A stretch of DNA of 64,000 nucleotides from an uncultured Mycoplasmataceae bacterium. Its GTDB lineage: Bacteria > Bacillota_I > Bacilli_A > Mycoplasmatales > Mycoplasmoidaceae. The stretch is taken from assembly GCA_949290735.1 (NCBI GenBank), contig CASESV010000009.1, forward strand, positions 1-64,000. The letters run 5' to 3'. Shown here one piece after another: positions 23,802-35,289 of this stretch; within the stretch, counting starts at the first letter, position 1, and each line of letters starts with the position of its first letter. A program made the position numbers and the translations under genes. The notes under the pieces are model-generated. The model made no database searches and had not been told where the DNA came from. It saw nothing but the letters and a program-made list of their open reading frames with translations.

Positions 23802-24675
23802 ATACATTGTTTTTGATATTGGTGGAACATTTATTAAGTATGCTGTAATTGATGAAAAATTCAATATTTTAAAAAAAGATAAGTTCCCTTTTGATGCAAT
23901 AAATAGAGATTGCAAAAATGAAATGATAAAAGAAATTGGCGAAATAAGCAAGAAATTAATAATTGAATATGATAAAATTGTGGGCATAGGTGTCTCAACA
24001 GCAGGTGATGTTGATCCACATACAACTAAAATTATTGGTTCTGTTCCAAATCATAATAAATATATAGGAACAAATTTCAAAGAAGAATTATTAAAATATA
24101 TAGATCTTCCACTAGTCATTGATAATGATGCAAATATTGCAATATTGGGTGAATATGTAAACGGGAAATTAAAAGGTTATAAAAATGCAGTCATGATAAC
24201 ACTTGGAACAGATATAGGGTGCGGTATATTAATAGATGGAAAAGTTTTCACAGGTGAAAGTGGTTGTGCTGCAAATGCTGGATATTTAAACATTTTAGGA
24301 AGAAGATGGGGTACATATTTTTCTGCAATTGGTTTAAAGCGTTTAATCAAAGAAATTAAGAATATTGAAAACTTAGAACCAATAGATATATTATTAGATA
24401 ATAACCATCAAGATATTGCTAACTATTGATATGAGGGTTTGGCAATAGGCATTGCTAATATTATTGCACTTCTTTCGCCTAAGAAATTTGTTATTGGAGG
24501 AGGGTTAAGTGAATCAAAAAAAATTGACGTTGATAAAATTAAGAAAATTGTACATAAGCATTTAATTGAAAAACATATTTCAAATGCATGTGAAATAGAA
24601 TTATCTACTAGTGGTAATGAAGCGGCATTTTTTGGATGTGTAGAATTATTAAATAGAAAATTAATAAATGATTAA
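23794..24675 (+). CDS. ROK family sugar kinase, probable fructokinase
   Basis: A 293-residue kinase with the ATP-binding DIGGT at residues 8-12, IDNDANIAILGE for the catalytic Asp region, TLGTDIGCGILIDGKVFTG for the second phosphate site, and GGGLSES for adenosine binding. The zinc motif usual in ROK kinases (GH followed by CxCGxxGC) is absent: the region reads CAANAGYLNILGRRWG. Context implies it phosphorylates the fructose released by the hydrolase, feeding glycolysis; glucose or another hexose is possible. Translation is coupled to scrB by overlap. No transcription terminator is evident directly after it. Confidence 0.8.
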
Positions 24676-24801
24676 AAAATATTAAATCACTCTTAATTTT
24701 GTAAAAAAATGAACCTTTTTTCTAGAAATTTTATAAATATATTATATTATTGATATAAAAAAGTATATGTATTTCAATATTTTATGGTATAAGTAAATTA
24801 T

Positions 24802-24897
24802 ATGAAAAAATTTATTTTAAAGACTACAACCATTTGAAATATTATGAATTGTATGAATAATCCTTCATGCAATTTTGTGTTTTTGTTGGAGTGTTAG
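24802..24897 (+). CDS. Candidate 31-residue leader peptide of the opp operon
   Basis: An in-frame ATG-TAG frame encoding 31 residues (one TGA-Trp) with Cys at 17, 23 and 31; the last Cys codon is directly before the stop. An extended -10-like TGGTATAAG (24786-24794) lies just upstream, so it could be translated from a leaderless transcript. Its stop codon falls inside the 5' arm (24894-24903) of a helix that competes with the terminator at 24929-24961. That geometry is what a translation-sensing attenuator needs. The protein itself resembles nothing known. Direct evidence of translation is lacking. Confidence 0.5.
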
Positions 24898-24961
24898 TTT
24901 AGGTTATAAATATTTATTATAATTGTCTAAGCTAATCTGTCCAAAAGATTAGCTTTTTTTT
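24894..24961 (+). promoter_or_regulatory. Terminator/antiterminator attenuator before oppA
   Basis: The terminator stem is AAGCTAATC (24929-24937) with GATTAGCTT (24947-24955), followed by an eight-T run to 24961. The competing helix pairs 24894-24903 (TTAGTTTAGG) with 24926-24935 (TCTAAGCTAA), ten pairs with two G-U; it would consume the terminator's 5' arm. oppA begins 32 bases later with a strong GAGGAGG ribosome site. Alternatively the hairpin is simply the terminator of transcripts from the sucrose operon. Confidence 0.6.
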
Positions 24962-24992
24962 AAAAAATTACAAATTTTAAGAGGAGGGAGCC

Positions 24993-27629
24993 ATGAGAGC
25001 TAAGAAAAAATGAATTATAGCATTAACTACAATTGCAGCAGCTGCATTGGCTGCTTCTTCTTTAACAGTTCTATTATGACCTGTAGATGCTGCAACTGCA
25101 ATGAGTACATATATAACAAAATTTACAGGTAATGATGAATCTTCTAAAGCAAAAAATGAAGTTATACAAAATGCTATTAATGATGCAAGAGATGTTCTAA
25201 ATGATTACTATGATAAAAACCAGAATGCAAAATCTTTAAATTTTTATTTTTGTAATTTAAGAAGAAGTCAAACTCAAGGTGAACGTAATTTTTACACTGC
25301 ATTAGATCGTTCAATGAAATATATCGATGAAAGACTTGGAATACAAAATATTCAAAGAACACCAAAAACAGTAAATGATGCTTTTTATAACAAGAATACT
25401 GAAATGATGAGCTTTTATTGATCACCTGATTATAACAATATAGGTACATGAATTAAATATATGTTAACTGAAACATATACATTACCAAATATATGAAACT
25501 CTGTTTATAGCATATTAGAAGGAACAACTGGTGAAACATATAATTGATCTGCAAGTTTGAAAGATTTTATACAAGGTTATAACTTAACTGGCACTAACCA
25601 AAGCTTATACATGAGCCCAATTGAAATAGTTGAGTATGTAGCTTCTAATAAAAATACTAAAAAAATAAAGTTAGATGAAGTTTATACTACTTTAGCAAAT
25701 GTTATAGGAAATTGAATTGCTACTGAATCACCATTGGAGATAGAAGAAGAATTAGATCCTGAAACAAATAAAATGGTTAAAAAATATGGTGGAGATTCTG
25801 GTACCTTATCAAAAGGTATAGAATTTGTAAATTATGTTGCTAGTTTAAATCCAAATATACCATATCAAGAAGTTGGGAACGGTACATCTACTCCATATTT
25901 AGTTTCTAATGGTGTTTATATGCCAACAAATTCTAATTCTAATAACAATTTCCGTGATTGATATCTTTATAAAAATATTAACAATAAATCAGTTGTAAAA
26001 GATTGAAATAGTGCCGATCCTTTTACAAGTAACGAAACAGCTTGAAACGGACCATTTTCTAAAGCCACAAATACACTATTTGCTCAATCAATTTGAACAA
26101 ATTTAACCTCATGATCTACTAGAGGAGATGAAAATGATCCTATTTATGGTGAAAAATCAATTAAACTTTTATCTTCTTCAATTGTTGAAGATATTGATGA
26201 CCCTATAGTTTTAGAAAAATTTATAGATGAATTTGAAAATCAACATAAATTAACTTTCACTATTCGTCCTATTGAATGAGTTGACACTAATGGTAGAGGA
26301 ACAGGTTCTTATTTATCACCACAAGATTTTTGAGCTGGAATGTATTCATTTGCTTTATCTATTCAAAATGGATTAAATGCTAACAATGCATATTTTATAC
26401 AATTAGCTTCAATAAACTTTGAAAAAACTTTAACAGAAGATGCAAATAACCAACTTAGAAACCAATCTAAAAGTGAAACAAAAAAATTCACTATATATTT
26501 TGATGAACCAATTTTATCACTTGAAGATACATTAGATCTTTTACAAAAACAATATTTTTGCGCACTACCAGCTGAGCATGAAAAAGTAAAGAATATCTAT
26601 GATCCTGTTAGATATAATAGTATTGCTGTAAATTATCCTGGAACTAATACTTTAGATACTGCTGCAACTAATATGAAAATGTTTTATGGTGTCGGTGATG
26701 GTACAAATCCCGATGTATGAAAAGAGCTATGATCATCAGCTCCATACTATATAAGTAATGTTGATAAACAAAGTATCACATATAAAATAAATAAAGGATA
26801 TTTTGAATCATTTAAAGATTTAGCTACAACAAATGAATCTTATATATCTTATAATTTGGAAAAGACATTAGATGATGGTTCAATAATGGCAAAAATTCCA
26901 GAAATTAATGTTAAATATGCTGGTTCTTATAATTTAGATATATTATTTGAACAATTTATCTCAAAAGAAATAGATAAAACACCATTGCAAGGTGCTAATT
27001 TATTAACAGCAATTAATAATTATGGAAACAATTTAAGATATGAATCTACAAAAAAAATACAACAATCGAATGTTGTAGGATTTAATTTACAAGTATATGA
27101 AAAATGAACTGAACCATTAAGTTCTGTTCCAGCAGGCTATAATCAAGCAACAAATATTATTATTGATAGTGAAGGGAATCCGATGTGAGATCCGCAAACT
27201 AGAAAACCAACATACACTATGGATGAATATGGTAATTACGTTTTTGAAGAAGGTAAAAAACCAAAATTAAAATCTAACATTTCTCAAGAATATTATGATT
27301 TAATAGTTAAAGATTTTTATACACCAAACGGTACAAGCGCAAAAATTAGATTTGCAATTATGAACTCTATTAATTGAGTATCATTGCAAACATTAGTAAC
27401 ACCAGGTGTTACAGGTTCTATTCAATATTCTTTTATGCCTTATGGTGTTTATAATTTTGAAGATTCTAATGGGAATGATATTACTGGTGAATATTGAGAT
27501 TTAGCGGCAAATAAAAGATATATGACTAAAGAAGAATTAGATGATATGTCAGCTGAAAATATTAAAAAAAGAAAATCAGGAAATATGATTTGAACTTATG
27601 GTGAGTTGAGATCAGCAATGATTAAGTAG
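24993..27629 (+). CDS. oppA: Oligopeptide ABC transporter substrate-binding protein
   Basis: An 878-residue extracellular solute-binding protein (SBP_bac_5-like). A short basic N-terminus precedes one hydrophobic segment (roughly residues 7-28, ALTTIAAAALAASSL) with no lipobox Cys, so it is anchored by an uncleaved helix or a cleaved ordinary signal. The IRPIEWVDTNGRGTGSYLSPQDFWAG region resembles the DVxxT-x-R-DA region of OppA. It is larger than classical OppA (~540) as in other mollicutes. GAGGAGG just before the ATG is the strongest ribosome site here, suiting an abundant surface protein. First gene of oppA-BC-D-F and downstream of an attenuator. Confidence 0.85.
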
Positions 27630-27641
27630 AAAGGAGAAAAC

Positions 27642-29921
27642 ATGCTAAAGTACATACTTAAACGTTTAGGTTTTGCAATATTAGCTTTATTTGTACTATT
27701 AGTACTTGTTTTCTTTTTGATGCAAGCAGTTCCAGGATATCCTATTGTTAGACAAAATAACGATACTGATGTAACTTACATGGAAAAAGTAAGAAATGCA
27801 GGTTTATTGGAAAATGTTTTTGTCCAATTCTGAAACTTTTTAGTAAATTTATTTACAACAGGGCAGTTTGGTCAAATATATACAAATTCAGATAAAACCG
27901 TATATTCAGAAATGTTAGATCCAATTAAATATACAATGGTAATTGCAGCGCCAGCCTTTGTCTTGTCAAGTATAATTGGAGTGGTACTTGGAATTTTTAG
28001 TGCTTACTATCGGGGTAGGTTTATTGATGTTATTATTAATGCACTCAGTGTTTTATTTATTTCAATTCCTTCATTTATCCTCGCCCTCTATTTAATTAAA
28101 TTGGCAAATGTTATTGGATTGCCTACTCAATTCTTGATATTTGGTTCTGCACCACCTGGTAAGGTAATCTTATCAATGTTAATGCCAATTTTATCAATGA
28201 CATTTACTTCAATTCCTGTCATTACATACTATACAAGAAATGAATTAGTTGAAGTTTTTAAACAAGATTATATTAAAGTTGCTTTAGCTAAAGGTTACAA
28301 GTTTAGACAAGTGGTATTTAAATATGCTTTAAGAAATGCTTTAATTCCAATTATATCTGTTATCTTACCTTCGTTTATTGCGATCTTATCTGGTTCTATA
28401 ATTATAGAAAAATTCTTTAATGTTCCTGGAACTGCAAATATATTAATTGATAGTATTAGTACAAAAGAATTTTACATAGTTGTGTTTTCAGCTGTTTTCT
28501 ATGGTGCAATATACTTTCTTTTACAAATTATTGTTGATGTTTCATATACATTTATAGATCCTAGAATCGTTTTAGCTGAAAAGAAAGCGAACTCATGAAC
28601 AAAGAAAATAGGGTATTGATATGCTAGAAAGAAAAAATTAAATTTATTATTAAACCAAGACAAATATTTTAATTATTTTAATAAAAAAATAGATCAAAAT
28701 ATTGAAGTGGTAGATAACAATAATGATGTTAGTAATAGATTTGAAACTGATTCTGAAGAAGTTATTATGGATTATGATAATGTAGTAATTTATAATGAAC
28801 AAAAACCAATTCCAAATGTAAGCCAACATTTATTTAAAGAAGTTGATATTTTTAGTTTTTCATCAGAACAAATTGCTGGTAAGCCAACTAAGTATGCAAC
28901 AGATGTAATGAAACGTTTCTTTAAATCAAAATCTGCATTAATATTTACAATTATATTAGCTCTTATTGTCGTTGTAAGTCTAATTGTTTCATTAGCAAAT
29001 TTAAAAACAGTTAATCTGCCAATTACTGATTCATTACCAGGTTCTGTTTTGGCTTATTTGCCAACAAGAATACCATGATTAGGTATATCTGGGGTAAGCG
29101 ATGTAGTTATAGATAATGATACATATATTGCTTTATTGCCTTACAATGATCAATATGGCTTGTGAAGTTCTGTTGAGAATATAGGTGGGCAGTGAAAAAT
29201 TTATGATTTTAACCCATATAATATTCCATCATTATCAAATATTACATTGTTAATGGGTACTGATGGTTTAGGTAGAAATTGAAGTACTCTTTTATGAGTT
29301 GCAACTATTAAGTCTCTATTATTTGCTTTAGTTGTTGCAGTTCCTTCAATGATTATTGGTACTATATATGGAGCTGTTGCAGGTTCATATGCTGGTAGAT
29401 GAGCAGATACTATCATGATGAGAATTATTGAAATTTTAACATCAGTACCTTTAATTTTATGAATTATGATTTTAGGTTTGATATTTGGTGGTAATACTTT
29501 AAATTTATTTGTAATTGGAATTGCTTTAATTTTAGTAAACTGAATGGGACCAGCATCAACCACAAGAACATATATACTAAAATATAAAGATGCTGAATTT
29601 ATCCAAGCAGCTAAAACTTTAGGTGCATCAAAAGCAAGAATTATTTTTAACCATATGCTACCAAATATTTTAGGAAGATTATTTGTTAGATTAGTTAATA
29701 TGATTCCAAGAATTATTTTCTTTGAAGCATCACTAGTCTTTTTAGGTTTAAAATCTGCAAACGAAATATCATTGGGAACAATGATAGAAACAGCAAGACA
29801 AAATCAATATATACATTTATTATTAGGTCCAACAATTATGATGGTTTTAATTACATTATCATCACAAATTATTGCAAATAATCTAAATGATTCCTTAGAT
29901 CCGAAAGTGTCAGGTGATTAA
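27642..29921 (+). CDS. oppBC: Fused oligopeptide transporter permease OppB-OppC
   Basis: One uninterrupted 759-residue frame, with TGA read as Trp, covers both permeases. Residues 1-~320 are OppB: N-terminal helix LGFAILALFVLLVLVFF, then the EAA-like loop (YIKVALAKGYKFRQVVFKYALRNALIP). Residues ~320-410 form a hydrophilic cytosolic linker rich in Asp and Asn. Residues ~410-759 are OppC: first helix near 415-440, LLGTDGLGRN-type region, then EAA loop (FIQAAKTLGASKARIIFNHMLPN). No TAA or TAG occurs between, and OppB's C-terminus and OppC's N-terminus are both cytosolic, so the fusion is topologically possible. Normally these are separate genes. An assembly error is the alternative. Confidence 0.85.
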
Positions 29922-29922
29922 A

Positions 29923-31143
29923 ATGTTTAACAAAACTTTAAAACTTGAAAATTATGTTACTGATCCAAAATATAAACTTAAGGATAATCGTGTCTTGGAT
30001 ATTAGAAATTTAAAAGTTTCATTCAAAAACAAATTAGGTTATGTTCAAGCAGTTAGAGGTATTGATTTATCTTTAAGAAAAGGTGAAATAATTGGTTTAG
30101 TAGGTGAATCTGGTTCTGGAAAATCAGTTTCAATTAAATCAATACTTGGATTCAATGATGGATCAGTTTTAGATGCAGAATGTTTAAATTTAAATGGTAT
30201 AAACATACTAAGTATCAAAAAAAATCAATGACCTTTTGTTAGAGGTACTAGAGTTGGATATATCCCACAAGATCCATTAATGGCTTTAGATCCTACAAAA
30301 AAAATTAAAAATCAAATTTTAGATGCAATTAAAATAACACAGGTTAGAAAATATCATAACACTATTTTTGACATTGAGAATGACCAAAAACTAAATGAAC
30401 AAGAAAAACAATTAAAAAAACAAGAAGCTAAAAAAAATTACCATGAAAATACCAAAAAAGCTTCAATGTATAAAAGAATGATTGATGCTTTGAAATTTAT
30501 AGGTATAAATAATCCTGAAGATTCTATTGAATCATATCCTCATGAATTTTCAGGGGGAATGCGTCAAAGAATTGTTATTGCTATTACTATCATGGGAGAA
30601 CCAGATGTAATTATTGCTGATGAACCAACAACAGCACTAGATGTTACAATACAAGCAAAGGTAATTGATTTAATTAAAAAGCTTCGTGATAGTTTAGGAA
30701 TATCGATTATTTTTATTAGTCATAATATTGCATTAGTTGCTAATTTATGTGATTATCTTTATATTATGTATGCAGGAATGATTGTTGAAAAAGGTACAAT
30801 TGAAGATATTTTCTTAAGACCAAAACACCCATATACATGAGCTTTAATAACATCAATTCCAGATGAAAATAATGATGATGAATTAGTTTCAATTCCAGGA
30901 ACCCCACCAAATATGATAACACCTCCAAAAGGTGACGCTTTTGCTGCTAGAAATAAATATGCAAGAAAAATTGATTTTGAAAAGCAACCTCCTATGTTTC
31001 AAGTTTCTCAAACTCATTTTGCAGCAACATGATTATTGCATCCAGATGCCCCAAAATTATCATTACCTATAGAGGTTAAAAATAAAATAAGAATTGCAAA
31101 GAAATCAATATTATTAAAGAAAGAGAAGCATTATGGAAAGTAA
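29923..31143 (+). CDS. oppD: Oligopeptide transporter ATP-binding protein OppD
   Basis: A 406-residue ABC ATPase powering peptide import with OppF. Walker A GESGSGKS is near residue 62, the Q-loop follows at YIPQDPLMALDP, the signature FSGGMRQR near 208, and Walker B IIADEPTTALD after it. A Lys/Glu-rich insertion of about 50 residues (near 135-190) sits between Q-loop and signature. The C-terminal oligopeptide-transporter extension (PGTPPNM) is present but its usual cysteine cluster is not seen. It starts at 29923, one base after the oppBC stop, and overlaps oppF by 11 bases. Confidence 0.93.
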
Positions 31144-33505
31144 AAAAATATTAGTAGTAGATAAATTAAATAAATACTTCAATAAATCAGGAAAATTAGT
31201 AAAAGTACTTGATAATGTTTCTTTTGATGTTTATGAAAATGATTTTCTTGGAATTATTGGTGAATCTGGTTCTGGAAAATCAACAACAGGAAAATGTATA
31301 ATTAGACTTTATTCATCGTCATCAGGAAATATTATTTTTGATGACAAAATAATTAATCAAAATAAGATTTCTAAAAAAGACAAAAATTGATTATGTAGAA
31401 ATATGTCAATGGTCTTTCAAGACCCAATGTCATCATTAAATTCAAGAAAAAATGTTCTTTCAATCATTGCAGAACCATTGATTATTAATAAGACATTAAG
31501 TAGTGATACAAAAGCACTATTAAAAAGATGTAGCATTATTAATCAATATTTCCAAAATACTTATAAATGACAAGATTATAATTTAACAAAAGAATTTGTT
31601 TTACCATTCTATCAAAATTCTATAAAAAATTATCGAGATGCAATTAGTAAAATTAATAGCATTTCTCCAGGGTTAGAAAATTTATTAGAAATTAAAAATC
31701 AATTTATTGATTTAGAGAACAATTTAAAATCTGAAATTAAATTAATCACTGAGTATAATAGACTTATAAAATTATTAATTACATATAACTATGAAATATA
31801 TGTAAACAATGAATTGCATGAAACAGAATTAGATTATAAAGCTAAGGAAATTTTTTTAAAGAATGAAAAAAAATTAACTCAAGCTCCTAAAGAATATTGA
31901 GAACTTAAAGAACAATGTGATTATTTAGAAAATAAATTAAATAATTTTAAATCAGATATTGAGTTTAATTTTTGTCAACAAAGTCAAAATCGTTATAAAT
32001 CAATAATCAAAAGATATTCTAGTGAGATAAATACATTAAAAAATAATTCAATATTGACTAATTCAATTACTGAAAACATATCCCAAAAGGTTGAAATTTT
32101 AATTTTAAAAGACACATTGAGTGCTATGAATCATTTAAAAGATCATACATTTATGAAAGATTTTGAAATTGAAAAATTATCTAATGAAGTAAATACAATT
32201 ATCAAAAATAAATATAACTCTTTATTAAATGAAATATCAATATTAAATAAAATTTCAGAAGAACTTGATAAATTATCAAATGAAAATAGTTCAAAAGAAA
32301 TAATAAAAGAAAAATTAACAAATTACAAAAAACAATATGAGATTGTTGTTAATTTATATGATAAGCTAGAGAAAATTAATTTCATTGATCATGATGACAA
32401 TTTTAAGAAACTTATTAATGATTATATTAATTATTCAACAACAAACAAAAATCAATATCATGAAGACATAAAACAAAAACAAAAAGAGATTGATGATTTA
32501 AAGCAAAAACTTGAAAAATTAAAAAATAAAAAACTTTCTGAAAATAAAAATTATGAAGATGCTAAAAAAGAATTTGAAATTTCAAAACATATAAGAAATA
32601 ATTTTATTGATCAAGATAATGAGTTTTTTAATAATAATAAACTTCCATTAATAAAAAATCAAAACGAATTAATCAAAGAATATAAAAAACAAATTGTTAA
32701 ATTACAGAAAGAACTTAAAAAAAGTATTCAATCAAAGATAAAATTATCAAAAAAAGAAATTTCAAATGATAAGTCAAAATTAACTAATTTGAAAATTATT
32801 GAAAAAGAAATAAATTTAAAGTTTTTAACGATTGAAGCTATTAATTTTGAAATAGAAAATTATGAAGAAGATTTAAAATTGTATCGTCGTTTAAGAACTA
32901 AATCAAAAACAAAATTATATGCAAATTATAAGTCTTTAAAAAACTCATTAATGAGAACTTATGTTTATAACGCATTAGACGAGGTTGGTTTGAAAAATGA
33001 GCATGCTTATAGATATCCACATGAATTTTCAGGTGGTCAAAGACAAAGGATTGTTATTGCTAGAGCTCTTATTTCAAAACCAAAATTAGTAATTGCAGAT
33101 GAACCAATATCAGCGCTTGATGTTTCTATTCAAGCACAAGTTATTAATATTATGAAGTCTTTAGCAAATCGTTATGGAATTACTTTCTTATTTATAGCTC
33201 ATGATTTATCTATGGTGCGATATACATCAAACCGTTTAATCATTATGCATAGAGGTAAAATTGTTGAAAAAGGAAATACTAGTGAAGTATTTAATAATCC
33301 TATTCATCCTTATACAAAATCTTTAATTAAAGCTTCACCAGAACTTAGTAAAATTCATATCGATTTAGCGTCGTTTAGTTCAAGAATGGATTATGACAAA
33401 AATTATTCACCAACAAACCAACCAACATTCTATAAATTAGAAAATGAACAAGAACATTATGTTTTTGCAACGGAGGATCAATTTAAAAAATGAACAACAA
33501 AATAA
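31133..33505 (+). CDS. oppF: Oligopeptide transporter ATP-binding protein OppF with large helical insertion
   Basis: A 790-residue ABC ATPase. Walker [10 protein letters not shown] is at about 43-51 and the Q-loop at [12 protein letters not shown]; the signature FSGGQRQR comes only near residue 632, followed by [10 protein letters not shown]. Between them is about 430 extra residues of Lys/Glu/Asn-rich sequence with strong coiled-coil character. Similar insertions are known in OppF of M. pneumoniae relatives. The true stop is TAA at 33503, as the TGA at 33491 is Trp; the next gene starts inside this one at 33490. The insertion's function is unknown. Confidence 0.92.
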
Positions 33506-34053
33506 ATGGTTCCTCTAAAAATAGATTATCAAAAGGGTATGCAATAAATAAAATAAATAGCTCTAGTAATAGAGTGAATAAAACAAAAAAGGAATACGAT
33601 GTAAGACAATATCCTAATGGATTTATACCATTTTTCTTTTTATTATTATTTTATTTAATATTTACTATAGTAGTTTTAAGCATAGGTTTTACTGATGAAA
33701 AAATAAGTTCATTTTATCCTTGATACTGATCTACATTAAGTGCTTCTGTATCATATTTGCTAATGAATGTTTTATGATGAATAGGAAGAACAGGGAATCT
33801 TCCGACAGGTGGATACATTTTTATGAAATGCTCAAGAGCTATGAAGTTAAATAAAATAAGAGATAAAATTGATTTTACACTTCATGAGCCAGCTATCAAT
33901 GATGTTAATTCAAATAGTGAATTTAAAGAATATTGTTCTATTAGAAAAAACTACACCAAAAAATTTTTTGTAATTTCAATTACAACAAGTTTTTGTGTTT
34001 TTCTAATAAATATGATTATTTCATTTAGTGTAGCATATACAATATATGCTTAA
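33490..34053 (+). CDS. Small membrane protein, possibly DUF3899-like
   Basis: A 187-residue protein with a basic 45-residue cytosolic N-terminus, then hydrophobic segments at roughly 48-68, 78-97 and 160-185. A W-W-I-G-R-x-G-x-L-x-T-G-G segment follows the second helix; this layout recalls DUF3899 proteins of mollicutes, though I am unsure. It overlaps oppF by 16 bases and so is the last gene of the opp operon. It meets the convergent lipoprotein gene with a four-base overlap. No transport or enzyme motif is visible. Confidence 0.6.
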
Positions 34054-34691
34054 TAATTATCTATGATTAATTCTCCATCAATTATTTTTACTTTCTTTTT
34101 AGTTCTTTTTAAATATTTAACTACATAATATATAATGGCTGAAACTAAGATTACTGCAACAATACTAGCTATCCCAATTAAAACTATCATATAAGAATTG
34201 GAATTAACAATTCTAAAACCATTCATAATAAGATTAAAGTCTTTGCTTCCTCTATCTCCATTATTATTGATAACAACATTATTTAGTGTAAATGAAACAT
34301 AAACATTAACATCTCCATTTATTACTTTTAAGCTATTGTTATCTAATAATTTATCAAAGTTCTCATCATTTAACGTTTTTCCAAAAAAAGATTCTTGATT
34401 ACGAATAATAATATTTTTTGCAATCTCACCTGTGACTTGATAACTTGTTAAATTTAATTCATCATAGATATTTTGTAGATTTTTGATATTAAAAATTGGA
34501 ATAACACTTCCAGTCAAATTAATCAAATTAGTTACTAAGAGATCACTATTATCTTGTTTAGTTAAATTATTATAAGTTTTAATATTAGTCAACTTGTTAT
34601 TTAGTTTATTATTATGTAAAAAATAAATAGGTATAGTACTACAACTTGTTGAAATTGTTAATATAGCAAATAATGATCATTTTCATTTCAT
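34050..34691 (-). CDS. Lipoprotein with C-terminal membrane helix
   Basis: A 213-residue protein. The start at 34691 gives MKWKWSLFAILTISTSC, a lipoprotein signal peptide with Cys17 as the likely lipid-modified residue; two TGA codons encode Trp there. A ~135-residue extracellular, Asn-rich domain follows, then a hydrophobic helix (about residues 165-190), and a basic 20-residue tail. A lipid anchor at one end and a membrane helix at the other is an unusual combination that would hold the domain as a loop at the cell surface. No homology is recognised. Its own promoter probably lies within 34692-34760. Confidence 0.75.
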
Positions 34692-35192
34692 ATTAAAATT
34701 TTACCACATATATAGATATAGATTTTATATCATTATTTTGCTCAAATATCATTTTGATTAAATATTTAATTTTATAGCAGAATTAAATTATGTTGGAACT
34801 TATCAAAATTAAAAAAATGAATTTTAAAAATAAAAATAAAATTATCTTAGGTTTAACCTTTTTTAATGCAATGATTAATGTTCAATAACAGTTGACACAA
34901 TTCAATCAAATAGATTCGAAACCAATCTAATAATTATAGATATATTTATAATCATTATGAAATTAGATTTGACATAAATACTAAATTACTATATTAGATT
35001 TTATTGATAGAAAAACCTAAAAATACGGATTAAATATTAATAGAAAATTTAAATTATTAAAAATTTGTTAAAAGATGTTTTAAATTATTATTATATTTTA
35101 TGCATTTACATTAGAAACTATATCTAGAATTGATGAAATATATATTCATTAAGAAAATAATCTAAAAATGTCTTAAAAAATTTTTTTTCTAG
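34692..35192. other. Gene-poor AT-rich stretch
   Basis: About 500 bases with no convincing gene. A 32-residue frame at 34790-34888 (MLELIKIKKMNFKNKNKIILGL...) looks like a basic N-terminus plus start of a signal peptide and may be a remnant of a surface protein. An inverted repeat TAGATT/AATCTA lies near 34911-34930 and related AATCTA/TAGATT words recur to about 35005. No rRNA, tRNA or repeat array is seen. Confidence 0.5.
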
Positions 35193-35289
35193 TATAATTT
35201 GTATGTTTAATAATTCATTATTAATTTTTTAAGATTATTAAACCCTACTTGTCCAAGGTATGGACTTTATCCAAAAGAAGGGAATAAAT
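35193..35289 (+). promoter_or_regulatory. rpsF promoter and structured leader
   Basis: TATAAT at 35193-35198 starts a ~85-base leader. It contains GTCC/GGAC around a seven-base loop (about 35251-35265) just before AGAAGGGA, the rpsF ribosome site. The S6:S18 complex is known to regulate such operons through a leader hairpin in other bacteria; I infer the same here without a verified S6:S18 motif. The ATG at 35260 in frame with rpsF lies in this hairpin and is not preferred. Confidence 0.45.

Noticed and set aside
24929-24961. Simple terminator of the sucrose operon
   Set aside because: It lies 254 bases after the kinase stop with a plausible promoter and leader frame between, and a competing helix overlaps it. 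An ordinary terminator remains possible, but attenuation explains more.
34790-34888. 32-residue gene
   Set aside because: Too short to distinguish from chance in AT-rich DNA; no ribosome site; ends just after the hydrophobic start. Kept only as a possible remnant.
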